A stretch of 64,000 nt of DNA from Paratinospora sagittata. Its lineage: Eukaryota; Streptophyta; Magnoliopsida; Ranunculales; Menispermaceae. A model generated the notes under the pieces. The model saw only the letters and a list, made by a program, of their open reading frames with translations, did not search any database and was not told where the DNA came from. Positions 1 through 11,145 of this stretch are shown here, piece after piece (within the stretch, counting starts at the first letter, position 1; each line of letters starts with the position of its first letter). The position numbers were made by a program, and so were the translations under genes. The stretch lies in NCBI GenBank assembly GCA_035771175.1, contig CM069602.1, positions 10,915,501 to 10,979,500 on the forward strand, written 5' to 3'.

Positions 1-66
1 CGAGAGTTTGCCAATAAGAAATTTAAAGTGTTGAATGGAGTGTGACTTCGCAAAAAAATCTGCAAG

Positions 67-1453
67 CTACAAGGATGAGGATACAAAGGGCAAGGTGATG
101 GTGCCATGTTGCAAGTGATGACGAGTGAAATGACAATCAATTTCAATATGCTTCATCCGTTCATGAAAGACTGAGTTGTGAGCAATCTGTATAGCACTCT
201 GATTGTCACAATACATAGGAGTGGGAGAAGTAATAGAAATACCCATATCAATAAGTAATCTGCGCAACCATACAATCTCTGCAGTGGTAGATGCCATGTC
301 ACGATACTCAGCTTCAGTAGAAGACCTAAAAACAACATATTGTTTCTTGCTTTTCCAAGAAATAAGAGAATCTCCTAAGAAAATGCAGAATCTTGTAGTT
401 GACTTGCGATCTGTATGATCATTAGCCCAATCAATATCAGAGTATGCACGAAGCTCTAAGGATGAGGTGGATGGAAGTAGAAGACTATGATATAAGGTGC
501 CACGAAGATACCGAAGAATGCGAAGAATAGTAGCCCAGTGAACTGTAGTAGGGGAAGCAACAAACTGACTGACAACATGAACAACATATGCAATATCTGG
601 GCGAGTGATGGTGAAATAAACTAAGCTGCCAACAATAGTGTGATATAGAGAAGGATCTGACAAAGGAGTTCCATCTGAGGGGATGTATTTAACATTTTGC
701 TCAAGAGGAGTATCGGCAGTCCGAGTATCAGTAAGACGGGCTCGTTAAATGGCATCAGTAGTGTACTTGGATTGAGAAAGGAGATAACCCTTAGGAGATG
801 AAGCTACCTCAATGCCTAAGAAGTAGCGTAGAGAACCCAAGTCTTTCATCTCAAACTGATAGGCCAATGCTATCTTCAATTCTACAATCCCATCCATATC
901 ATCAACAGTGATAATCATGTCATCGACATATAATAGAAGAAGAATGCTTCTTATAGATGTAGACCTGACAAACAAAGTTGAATCAGAATCACTGGGCCTA
1001 AAATGAAGAGAGGCAATCACTGTGGAGAACTTCTCAAACCAAGTTCTAGGAGCTTGTTTGAGTCCATATAAGGTTTTCTTGCCTGCATACTTCCCCAGTG
1101 TTATGAGCAACATCCAGAGGACGTTCCATATTGACTTCTTCTTTAAGGTCCCCATTCAAAAAAGCATTCTTTACATCCATTTGAGAAAAAGGCCACTGAC
1201 GAACAAAAGCTACTGCAATAAGAGTGCGAACCGTAGTCATCTTTGCAACTGGAGCAAAAGTCTCATTGTAATCCATAACATACTGTTGAGTAAACCCTTT
1301 TGCAACTAGTCTTGCCTTGTATCTATCAACTGAGCCATCAGACTTGGTTTTGATCTTGTAAACCCAACGAGAACCAACAACAGTTTTACCAGGAGGGAGA
1401 GTCACCAAATCCGAAGTTGTCGTCTTATGTAAAGCAAAAAGTTCCCCAGTCAT
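67..1453 (-). pseudogene. Copia-1 reverse transcriptase and RNase H (broken)
   Basis: Minus-strand coding relic of the copia RT and RNase H. The RT part (about 1453-745) shows the conserved start GSRWVYKIK, the KARLVAKGFTQ and DVKNAFLNG blocks, and the catalytic YVDD motif. The RNase H part (663-67) shows STEAEYR, CDNQSAIQIAHN and HERMKHIEIDCHF. The two parts and an inner segment near 1046-1155 lie in different frames, so at least two frameshifts are present. An in-frame TAG near 1459-1461, just upstream of the RT start, fits a CAG-to-TAG change. Not able to make active polymerase. Confidence 0.88.
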
Positions 1454-1596
1454 AGCCTGCTACCATAAAGGGTCAAGAGCTGCCTCCTTATAGGAGAGAG
1501 GCTTGGAAAGATTATGAATAGATGCTAAGAAGGAAGAAAATGAATGTGAATAACATGAATAAGAAAAATCTGTAAATTGAGTAAACTTACGAATAT

Positions 1597-1847
1597 TGTC
1601 ACGACGCACCTAACGTAGGCTGACGTCATGACCGGCACAGTGTATTATACACTGTACATTATTCTTCTTCTATATACTCAATCCACATGATGAATTCTTT
1701 AAAATCACATTCTGGACTCACTTTTAACATTTTCAAGTGCATTTGACACATGTACACATAGCTTTAAAGGTACTTATACGTGTATTATACTCTTCAGTGT
1801 ACGTATAAGTCAACCAAATATATTGATTAAAAGCACGGGGTGTTACA
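1597..1847 (-). mobile_element. Solo-LTR derivative 1 (251 bp, internally deleted) in Copia-1 pol
   Basis: The left end (TGTCACGACGC, then the TGACGTCATGACCGGC block) and right end (ACGGGGTGTTACA) match those of the 2.3- and 2.7-kb copies at 6912-9226 and 58521-61255. The middle joins the equivalent of about the first 65 bp to the last 190 bp, so roughly 2 kb is missing. It is flanked by aatat (1592-1596) and aatac (1848-1852), a 5-bp target duplication with one mismatch. Ignoring the insert and one duplication restores a continuous minus-strand pol frame from integrase to RT. Minus orientation is inferred from the TGTAACACCCCGTA start shared with the plus-strand relative at 37658. Confidence 0.85.
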
Positions 1848-3114
1848 AATACGTTGTGGATAACGAGAGGGAAAATGATCCACAATCTCAGGAGGTGCTT
1901 GGGTTGTCGTAGGGAGGGAGGAGACACCCTTATCAACTGAGGGTTGAGCATTTGCGAGTGGTACATCAGAACCTGCAGAACTCATACCTTTATCCCTGCG
2001 AGAGAAATGGTTAAGAAAATGACGAACATGCAAATGAGAGTGAGTGACTGGATTATCTATAGAGGAAGTCATGTGCGAATGCAAACTATCATTATCATCT
2101 GAAAATGGATCTATGTAGACAATATTAAACTTAGTGACATTGTGAGAGATGGCAGGAATAGAAAAGAAGAGAATATGTTCAAGGAATAAAACATGATGAG
2201 AAACATACAATTTTTGTGCAACAGGATCAAAACAACGATTTTTTTTTTGTCCCTCACCATAACCAAAGAAAACACAAAGAGCTGAGCGCGAAGATAACTT
2301 ATTGCACTCAACATGAGGTCGAAGAACAAAACAAGTACATCCAAAAACTTGCAAAAAAGAATAGTCTGGAGCATGACCATATAATTTCTTAAATGGAGAG
2401 AGACCTGAAGTGTGGGATGTTGGGATTTTATTAATCAGGTGAAACGCGGTGATAACTGCCTCTCCCCAAAATTCACTTGGAACAGAAGCTGACAAAAGGA
2501 GAGAACGGGCAGTCTCAACAATGTGTTTGTACTTTCTTTCAGCAACACCATTCTGCTGTGGGGTGTCAGTACAAGAAGACTGATGTATAGTACCATCAGA
2601 AGCAAGCAATTCAAAAAAACTCATTAGAAGTGTACTCCCCACCTAAATCACACCGAAAACATTTAATAGTAGTAGAATGTTGTGTTTTGACAAGAACACA
2701 GAATGAAGCATAAATGCCAAAGAAATAGGAACGGAGTTTCATAAGATAAACCTTACAAAAACGAGTATGATCGTCAATAAAAGAAACATAATATCTCGAC
2801 CCCCTTATTGTGGCAACATGAGCAGGTCCCCACACATCAGAATGAATTAGATCAAAAGGTAGAAGATAAATAGAAGTACTTCGATTAAATGATAAGGCTG
2901 TAAACTTAGCTAATTTACAACCACTACAATCAGAAATGTCATGAGAATGCAAATTTCCTAATGATCCCTTTGAGGCTAAAAATCTTAACCGAGAAGCGGA
3001 AACATGTCCTAATCTATAATGCCACAAATAAAAGTCAGAAGAGGTAGGACTCAAACGAAAGGATGATAAATCAATGCTGGAGGCTGCTACATCTGGAACC
3101 CTCAGTTGCTTCAA
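1848..3114 (-). pseudogene. Copia-1 GAG-pre-integrase and integrase (broken)
   Basis: Minus-strand relic. The 5' part (3114-2611) has the zinc-binding HHCC region (WHYRLGH, then CSGCKLAK) and the integrase core start HSDVWGPA with DDHTRF. The 3' part (2642-1848) has the TPQQNGVAERKYKHI catalytic block and the integrase C-terminal region (VFGCTCFVLRPH, SSRSALCVFFGY). The two parts overlap in different frames near 2611-2642, indicating one frameshift. The coding trace runs directly into the 251-bp insert at 1847. Family Ty1/copia is certain; clade is not determined. Confidence 0.88.
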
Positions 3115-3354
3115 AATATATAATCCCCCATCTCAACGACCTTTTCCAATTAGTTCTTGGGAATGAGGATCATGCACATAACAAGCACCAAAATTAACAT
3201 CCAAAATGGTACAAAATCAACCCCAAAGTAATGTCAATTAACTCCAAAAGATGCACCCATTCCACGTGTCGTCCCCATGGTGATAATAATGCAAAATCTG
3301 ATGCTGAAACAACTACAATCAAGCCAAAACCGGCACGAACATGGTATTCTTCTT

Positions 3355-3447
3355 TGTATGAACAGTGATGATGAACAGTCCGTGAACAGTCCCTAAACAA
3401 TGCCTATGAACAGTGATGTGAACAATGCGTGAACAGTTCCATAAACA
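3355..3447. repeat. Cluster of GAACAGT/GAACAAT motifs in the Copia-1 leader
   Basis: At least five imperfect copies of a TGAACAGT-like octamer lie within about 90 bp of plus-strand sequence, with AACAAT variants between them. The cluster sits in the untranslated leader between the primer binding site and the first coding trace. Similar clusters occur in the leaders of Copia-2 and Copia-3 and inside the solo LTRs. Role unknown. Confidence 0.6.
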
Positions 3448-3535
3448 ATACTCGTTAATAAAAAAAATCTACAAACCATCCAACTCTATTATACCAACAA
3501 TCAAAGGTCCCATGTCGATTATTGCTTTGATACCA

Positions 3536-3716
3536 TAATAACAATGCAAAGAAGAAAGGAAAACTAGCTTGAGTGCTAGGGTTTCATTAGAATTGCTAGA
3601 AAGAACAATAATTACAATGAAGATAAATGACTTACATAGCCTAGAGGCATAATTACTAAAGTACCCTAATCTAATAACAACATACCAAAGTAAATATATA
3701 TAATATTACTCTAACA
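3536..3716 (-). repeat. Copia-1 5' LTR with adjacent primer binding site
   Basis: The minus strand starts TGTTAGAGTAATATTATATA at 3716 and runs to about 3536, next to a sequence reading TGGTATCAAAGC (3524-3535), one base from the tRNA-iMet complement typical of copia elements. The partner LTR lies left of the window, so length (about 180 bp) and inner edge are approximate. Confidence 0.7.
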
Positions 3717-5437
3717 TATATGACCCATCATCATCATCATGATCTTGCTAATTCTGATGCAGGTATATATATATATACTTATGTATATATGTGGAGGAAG
3801 CATATTCATGTTGCCGACCCATGTAGACTTAGTTAAGTTGAGTTTATATATATATATGCAGATAAGAATTATAAATCTATAAGATTGTTGCCTATTGATC
3901 ATGTCAGACAACAAACAGGGTCAAGCAGTGTAAGAGATCAAGATGAGTTAGTAGAGGACAGAAGGGTCCATAATAGTGTTCATGCAAATGAGCCAAAAAG
4001 CCTCAAGGCCTTAAAACCAGCTCCCATGGAAATTCTTAGTCATGTTAAGATCAATGGTAGATCTGATACATCATGTTTAACCATGAAGGGTATCCTCGAG
4101 GTTGATAGGAATGGAGAGTTAGATTTCAGAAAAACTAATCTAAAGAAGGTAGAAGAAAAGCTGAAGCATGCCTTTGTCCAATTCTATCAGAAGCTACTAA
4201 TTTTGAAGAACTACAAGTAACAAACAATGCTTACATATACATTTTCTTTGCATTACTAGATTTGGATTGTTTATATTAAGTTACTTATATTTGGAATATG
4301 CGTGATGATTTCAGCTTTCTGAATCTCCTGGCCTTCTCCAAGATAATGAAGAAATATGATAAGGATTGTTCCTCACCTATAGATCAATATGCTTCTTTTA
4401 AGCAGCACTTTTACCTAAAGTCTCTTTTATTAAGTTGTTTGATTAGAACTTTTCTCATCACAATTTTCGTTTCAAGTATTAGAATGAAAAGAAATGATTG
4501 ACCCCTCTCTTAATATGATGCCCCTTTGTATCTAAAACAAGAACTTTTCAGCAATTTAGTAGTCAGATTTTTTTTTTATTTGTTGTAGGTTACTTCAAGA
4601 AGTGCTTCAAGATCTTTTTTAAACATGGTTGACAATGCTGAAATTGGCCACTGCGATGAGGTGAGTTAAATATTGATTATAGCTATTTTTTTAATTGTAA
4701 TGCTATACTCCACATTGACAGAAAGCCCTGAATTAGCTCTGATGTGAATGTGGAGTACCAAAATCTATAATGCAATCAAGAAATAATTCTAGAAATTCTG
4801 AATTATGTTGAGGAAACTAGCTTCTTACTACTAACTTGGTGATTATTTTCTGACTCTGCTTATGTTTGTGAAGGTAACTAGGCTCATTGAGAGAGTGGAG
4901 TGTACATTTATCAAACACTTCTCGAACTCGAATCGAAGTTAAGGAATGAACATATTGAGACCAAAAGCAAAGAAAGAAAGGCAGAGAGTGACATTTTCAC
5001 TTGGTAAGAACTAATAGAAAACACCTTTTTTTCACTACAAAGATCAACTAATGCTACTTGAGAATAGCATTCTTTTAAAATTCCCAGTTGTACTACTTCA
5101 TATGCTGCTCTAGGAAAAAGTTAGACATATTTCAATCTTCCAAAACAAACTTTTTAAGGCTTTAATTCAAGCTACTTGGATCTATTTGTCAATATATTTT
5201 CCGGTTTATTTGTTGGTTGTGCATTTGCTCTCCTCATAACCCTTATATTGATCATTCAATGCCAAAAACTCTTGAAAATGAACGGCTATGGTCAGTACAT
5301 GGAACACATGTTTCCTCTTCATAGGTAATTAAGTTGAACTTACATTGTCAGTTTCTTTTTCTTTTTCTTTTGTTTTTCCCGATCCTACATCTGCTTGGAG
5401 AAAAGTGATTCTTGTCAAGAGCCAGAACTGAGTTTTT

Positions 5438-5552
5438 TATTACAATATTATTGGGGTATTTTAGGAAAATACAGGGTTGTGATATTTTGTAATATATATA
5501 CTTCATGGTTGTGAATGAGGAAGGATGAAAAAGAGGCGTAGAGATTCTGACA
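5438..5552 (+). repeat. Copia-2 5' LTR
   Basis: 115 bp, starting TATTACAATATTATTGGGG and ending GATTCTGACA, matched by 12933-13047 with one difference (a/g at position 7). It is unusually short for a copia LTR, and the canonical TG start is TA in both copies. Confidence 0.95.
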
Positions 5553-5563
5553 TGGTATCAGAG
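5553..5563 (+). other. Copia-2 primer binding site
   Basis: TGGTATCAGAG directly follows the LTR end, complementary to the 3' end of initiator tRNA-Met as in most plant copia elements. The leader from here to the gag ATG at 6341 is about 780 bp and includes a TGAACAGT cluster at 6221-6240. Confidence 0.9.
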
Positions 5564-7182
5564 AGGAAAGAGAAAAGAAGAGCGTGAAACAAGAGGAAAA
5601 CCAGGGTTTGCCATTCGTCCATTCCGTAGATCGCGTACACCTGCGTCCAATCAAAACCAGGGTTTTCTTAACCTAGAAAATCGATCTTTCTCACTTCCAA
5701 TTCTTGATCTGCTCTAAAAATCGAGGATCAAACCTGCAACTCAAATGAAACGGAGAATAAGAACATTCAGATTAACAGATTAGCAGTCTGATCAACAACA
5801 ATTTGGAGTTTTCTGATGAAAAACGAAAAGATCTGGAAATGTCAGGTGGTGATCTCATCTGAAAATCTGTTCTAGGTGATCCCAACTCCTCTCTTCAGAT
5901 CAGGATCCAACGGTGACGGAACCGCAACCGGCTCCGGGGAAAAACCTTCCCTTCCCGGCTTTGCCTTCGATCCACGAAAATCTCTCGCGGCTGCGTCGTA
6001 CGCCTTCACTGCAGACTCGGCTCTTTCCTAGATCTCTGATCTCCGCCGCGTAGATCAAAGTCAAGTTCGCGAAGTGCGATTGTTGCGGATTAACAGAGGA
6101 GTGCACTCCAGCTTACATCGAGCGGACTCGCGAGAGGTATCAAGGGAAGTGGATCTGTGGACTCCGCGCTGAAGATGTTGAAGACGAGATTTTCATATCC
6201 GAGAGGCTGATCAGCAATGGTGAACAGTGAACAATGAACAATCAGCGAGTTCAGCGATTTCGGTCGATTTATCATCACCGTCGCGATTCCGTTCGGTTCG
6301 CGAGCCACTTGGATTAGTACTTTAACCTCCACGTGAGATCATGGCTGGCGGAGAGGGTGACAAAAGGGTGGATATAACGTATCATCTTGGATCGAGTGAC
6401 GGTCCGGGAAACATCATTACCCAGATTCAATTACGTGGTGAGAACTACGATGAATGGGCGAGGGCAATTCGAACCTCGCTTAAGGCAAAGAGGAAATTTG
6501 GCTTTGTGGACGGGAAGGTTCCGAAGCCAACAACAGAGGAGAAACTTGAGGATTGGATAGCTGTGCATTCGATGTTGGTGTCATGGCTGACCAATACCAT
6601 TGAGCCGTCCGTTCGGTTGACACTTGGAGAATATGATGATGCACAACTCCTGTGGAACAATCTCAAAAACAGATTTTGTGTGGTAAGTGGAACTCGTATA
6701 TGTCGGTTAAAAACGTCCTTGGGAGAGTGCAAGCAAGGAAAAGCCGAGACTGTGGAAATTTATTTTGGTCGTTTGTCAAAAATCTGGGACGAACTGATCA
6801 CATATGTGAAAGTGTCGGTTTGTAAGTGTGGAGGTTGCGCGTGTAGCATAGTCACGCAGGTTGCGTGTGGAGGTTTGATCGAGCATATCAACAAGTGATT
6901 CAAGCGGAACGTGTAACGACGCCCCTGACGTAGGCTGACGTCATGATCGGCACAATGTACTATACACTGTACATACCCATATACAGTATATAATACACTG
7001 TCAGCCTTCACGTAGTCTCACAATCCTTCCCAACATTTACATAAATCCTTTTCCTAATATACCACAAATCAAATCCAATATAGATCTCTATAATCATTCC
7101 ATTCATTCACACATCACATTTTCATTTCATCATCCAATATATTAAGCTATATATATGCCCACACATCCCATCTAGATGATAT

Positions 7183-7189
<7 letters not shown>

Positions 7190-7216
<27 letters not shown>

Positions 7217-7332
7217 GTGTGATAAGTATACATATCAAACTAACAATATAAGTTATTTCCTCCAAGCGTACATACACACACCAGACGAAGGCTCACGTGA
7301 TTATCACTCACGGAGTTTCCTTTTCCCTTCGA

Positions 7333-7373
<41 letters not shown>

Positions 7374-7495
7374 GTGTGATAAGTATACATATCAAACTAA
7401 CAATATAAGTTATTTCCTCCAAGCGTACATACACACACCAGACGAAGGCTCACGTGATTATCACTCACGGAGTTTCTTTTTCCCTTCGACTCAAT
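7190..7495. repeat. 157-bp tandem duplication with (TA)n tracts in solo LTR 2
   Basis: AATGTGTGATAAGTATAC and the following 120 bp occur at 7214 and again at 7371, each preceded by a (TA)n run. The related solo LTR at 58521-61255 has a single copy of this block near 58885, so the duplication is private to this copy and probably arose by slippage or unequal exchange at the TA tract. Confidence 0.9.
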
Positions 7496-8396
7496 ATCTG
7501 AAATATTGGAGGAAATAGAGTGAGCAAACAACAGCTCAGTGAATATAGTTCTTGAGATGACAATTATATACATTTAGAGAAATATGACATTTAAAATCAT
7601 TTCAAACACTTATTCAACACATGCAGCATTCAACGAATATATTATACATGTCAACAACATAAATTTCATGAGTTTTCTATAACACAATGCACAATCTCCC
7701 TCCTCCGCAAGGCAAGAGAGCGAGTCTAACCCTTGTATGACTGTTACAAGGTAGCCACAACCTCTCATTACCCAATTCACAGTCATTTCAAGGATCGCAA
7801 CCCTTGTTAGGACAAACCTACTGACAATGAGGACTCGCAAAACCTCATCCGGGTCTAATTCCTAACGAAATGACATCATTACAAACTCTAATTTCTAAAA
7901 TCAGTTTGCATGATCCATAAAACTCAATGCATTATATATAACTATCACATGCATACAATCAAACATTTTATATGTGTACAAGTCATACAAGAACCAAATC
8001 AAGAAAATTATACTCACAGTACAACAGGTTCAACTTAAACCCAATCATCGTTGCTTTCGAGTCCAGCTCCAAGTTAAATCCAACTAATTTAACCTGTTAC
8101 AATCACTCCATAATTCAATTTCATTTATTCATATCTATTTACATTTTTAATTTCTCAACTCACTTCAAATCACGAATAATAAATCCATTTAGGACTCATA
8201 AGCAGTTGAAGAAACTACTATATCGTTTCTGTGGTCAATCTAGATATTTCCACAAGAAAGAACAGTGAAAATAGATTTTCAAATCCTATTTTCACGACAC
8301 CATATACTTAGTTACTAAAACTATCAAATCATATCCAAAAATCACAATCTTAACATCGAAACGTCCGGAATTCAGTTCTCTACGATTCTATGATTT

Positions 8397-8510
8397 CAAA
8401 TCACTGTTCACTATTCACATCACTGTTTATATTCACATCACTGTGCGCTATTCACATCACTGTTCACTATTCACATCACTGTTTATAGCACTATTTATCA
8501 CTATTTATTC
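8397..8510. repeat. Short tandem repeats of TATTCACATCACTGTT type in solo LTR 2
   Basis: About five imperfect copies of a 16-18 bp unit containing TCACTGTT and CACTATT. The related copy at 58521-61255 has only a short form of this block (about 60231-60270). The unit contains the TGAACAGT-like motif seen in the copia leaders. Confidence 0.75.
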
Positions 8511-9711
8511 GAGACATGTAAATTGTATTAAAATTGTCAAACGGTATCCAAAACTCATGAAATGGAATCTAACCACATATTCGGGGTCCCTACCGTCTAA
8601 GGAGTATTTTTCTACCTTTCTAGCGGATTTTCATTCACATTGGGTCAAAATCCCAATTTGTCAAAACGCCGTAAAACGACTCCCACAGTAAAAATTACTC
8701 CGCTAGAAAGTTTAAATCTAGCTTAGATAGTAATTTCACGAAGAAAAAGAGTGAAAATCACTTACCGCAGGTCAGAATTTCGCGCGAATCCCGCTTTTCC
8801 CCTTTTCTTCTTCTCCTTCTTCTCTCTGCCCTTTCTTTCCTTTTCGTTCGTTTTCTCTCTGTTTTTGTTTTCATTCAACAACTCATTTAACTTTTATTTT
8901 TTTTTTATTTTTTTATCTTTCCATCTGAGTACTGTTCACAGTACTGTTTGGTGAACAATACCTGCAAGTGAATAGTAATATATTTTTATTTTATTTTTTT
9001 CTTACTTCATTTCTCTTCTTCTTCTTCTAGATACTCAATCCACATGAGACATACACGTGTCGTAAATCGATTTCTATTTAAAATCACATTCCGAACCGAC
9101 TTTTGACATTGTCAAGTTCATTTGACACATGTACACATAGCTTTAAATGTACTTATACGTGTATTCTACATCTCGATATACGCATACTTCAACGTATGTA
9201 GTTAATTAAAAGTACGGGGTGTTACAGAACGACTGCGTGGCGAAGAGTTATCCAAGGATGGACGAGATGGTATCATGGCCTTCGCAATTCAGCCTGATAC
9301 GCGTGGTAAGTCTCGTTTTGTGGATACTACTGACAAGTTTTGCAATCATTGTAATAGAGAAGGTCACGCCGAATCCTCTTGCTTTTAATTACACGGGTTC
9401 CCCGAATGGTGGGGGGACCGACCTCGCAGAGGAAAGGGACCGGGTCGTGGTGGAGGACGGACAGGAAGAGGAGGTGGGCGTGCAGGTTCTGGTCGTGGCA
9501 GAGGGCATGGTGCACCGCCTGTCCGCGCACATAAAATTGGCGGGGCTGGAACTTCATATGGGCAGCACGCAGGGAACTCGCAGGGGCTGCGGGTGCAACC
9601 GACGCTGCGGCTCTTGCAGGTGTTTCCGCAACGCAACTGCGGCAACTTCTTGCACTTTTGAACTTCGACAAAACAAAAGATCGACTACATGGTAAGAACA
9701 GTCATTTTAGT

Positions 9712-11123
9712 TGGATTATCGATACAGGAGCGTCGAACCATGTGACGTGCGACTTGTCTATTTTGAAGAATGTGAGAAAGGTGCAATACTGCCCGGTGGG
9801 TTTGCCGGATGGAAACACGGCAGAAGCAAACGAAGAGGGGAGTGTCGTGCTGCCAGGAGGATTGAAGCTTGACAATGTGCTTTATGTCCCACAATTGACA
9901 CGCAATTTAATTTCTGTTACTCAATTAATCGATGAATCAAATTGTGTTGTACAATTCACTAATAATATTTGTGTTATACAGGACCAACCGACGAGGAAGG
10001 TGATTAGAGCGGGTGAAAGATTGGATGGACTTTATTTTTTCCGTGGTGTTCCTCAAGTGAAGGTCTTGACAGTGGATGGTGATTCGTCATTCGAGTTATG
10101 GCATCAACGAATGGGGCATCCGTCGGAGAAAATATTGAAGATGATTCCGGCTGTAAGTCATTCTTGTAGGACAAATAATAAAGCTTGTGATGTGTGTCCG
10201 CGTGCAAAGCAACCTAGATCTAGTTTTTCAATTAGTACGAATAAAGCTGGTAGGATTTTTGAACTTGTTCATTTGGATTTGTGGGGAACTTACAAGGCTC
10301 GTTTTTCGTGTGGGGCTACCTATTTTTTGATAATAGTATATGATTTTTCAAGAGGAGTTTGGGTCTATTTACTTTGCAATAAAATGGAAGTTGAATCTAT
10401 ATTTCTTAATTTTGTTGCATGGTTGAACGTCAATTTGAACAAGTGATAAAACGTGTGAGAAGTGACAATGAGACCGAATTTAATTGTTTGCATGATTATT
10501 TTTAAAATAATGGGATTATTTTTTAGACTTCTTGTGTTGGGACTCCTCAACAAAATGGGAGAGTTGAGAGAAAGCACCAACACATTTTAAATGTGGCTAG
10601 AGCCCTAAGATTTCAAGGGAACTTACCAATCAAATTTTGGGGTGAATGTGTGTTGGCATCGTGTCACTTGATTAATAAGACACCCTCTACTTTACTTAAG
10701 ACTAAATCGCCATATGAAATATTATTTGGGAATGTGCCTTCTTATGATGCTATTCGTGTATTTGGTTGTCTTTGCTATGCTCATAATCAATGACACAAAG
10801 GTGATAAATTTGCAAGTAGGAGCCGCAAATGTATCTTTGTTGGCTATTCTTTTGGGAAGAAAGGTTGGAAATTGTATGATTTAGAAACACATGAGTACTT
10901 TGTATCGAGGGATGTGAAGTTCTTTGAGAAAGAATTTCCTTTTGCGCCAAACCAACCAAGGAATGTGGTGACTCCTATGCTGGCGAACAATGAGGATGGG
11001 GCATGGAGTAAGGATGAGGGTGCCGATGAGTGTGCTGCGTGTGTTGAGGGGGGTTGGAAGCAGCGTCCACCCTCGAGGGGGGTCTGGTGCTGCGGTGCAG
11101 CCCGAGTAGCAGCCCACACATGA
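9712..11123 (+). pseudogene. Copia-2 protease and integrase (broken)
   Basis: The protease starts at about 9712 with the aspartic-protease motif WIIDTGASNHVT. The integrase zinc region follows (WHQRMGH at about 10099, then CDVCPRAKQ), then the core (HLDLWGTY, VYDFSRGVWVY) and a [15 protein letters not shown] block near 10540-10580. The frame is broken after the core start (stops near 10444-10449, 10501 and 10524) and by a TGA at about 10790 that fits a CGA-to-TGA change. The C-terminal integrase region ([26 protein letters not shown]) is readable up to about 10960. Order and motifs are Ty1/copia. Confidence 0.87.
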
Positions 11124-11145
11124 GGATGTACGTGATGAGGGGCTG

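Larger units (their letters stand above)
1..3716 (-). mobile_element. Copia-1: degenerate Ty1/copia LTR retrotransposon, 3' end outside the window
   Basis: Read on the minus strand the order is 5' LTR (about 3536-3716), tRNA-Met-type primer binding site (3524-3535), leader, integrase, reverse transcriptase and RNase H. Integrase before RT is the Ty1/copia order. The element runs off the left edge, so the 3' LTR and end of RNase H are not seen. No clear gag or protease survives between the leader and the integrase. The pol region carries stops and frameshifts and a 251-bp solo-LTR derivative at 1597-1847. The right LTR end lies about 150 bp upstream of the first surviving exon of the dead PHO1 copy, so this element, or a deletion with it, may explain the missing exon 1. 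Confidence 0.9.
6912..9226 (-). mobile_element. Solo LTR 2 (2315 bp) in the gag of Copia-2
   Basis: Ends are TGTAACGACG and GTGTTACA, flanked by an exact 5-bp duplication gaacg (6907-6911, 9227-9231). No primer site, polypurine tract or second LTR lies inside, and there is no long coding frame, so a solo LTR is the best reading. Read on the minus strand it begins TGTAACACCCCGTACTTTTA and later has a purine-rich stretch (about 8880-8790), like the plus-strand relative at 37658-39677. It contains a 157-bp tandem duplication with (TA)n (about 7190-7495) and a cluster of TATTCACATCACTGTT repeats (about 8397-8510). Confidence 0.88.
6341..9711 (+). pseudogene. Copia-2 gag polyprotein (split by a solo LTR)
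   Basis: The gag frame opens at ATG 6341 with the copia gag N-terminal region (LRGENYDEWARAIRTSLKAK) and runs to a TGA at 6896-6898, just before the solo LTR (6912-9226). After the insert, weak gag sequence leads to a CCHC zinc knuckle of form CNHC...GHAESSC (about 9338-9379), an in-frame TAA, and an Arg/Gly-rich tail (about 9420-9530). The stop and frameshifts make it non-coding. In the family, gag forms the particle and the CCHC knuckle binds element RNA. Confidence 0.85.

Noticed and set aside
9219..9695. Long open frames on both strands across the Gly/Arg-rich gag tail of Copia-2
   Set aside because: GC-rich low-complexity sequence keeps several frames open; only the frame carrying the CCHC knuckle matches a known family.
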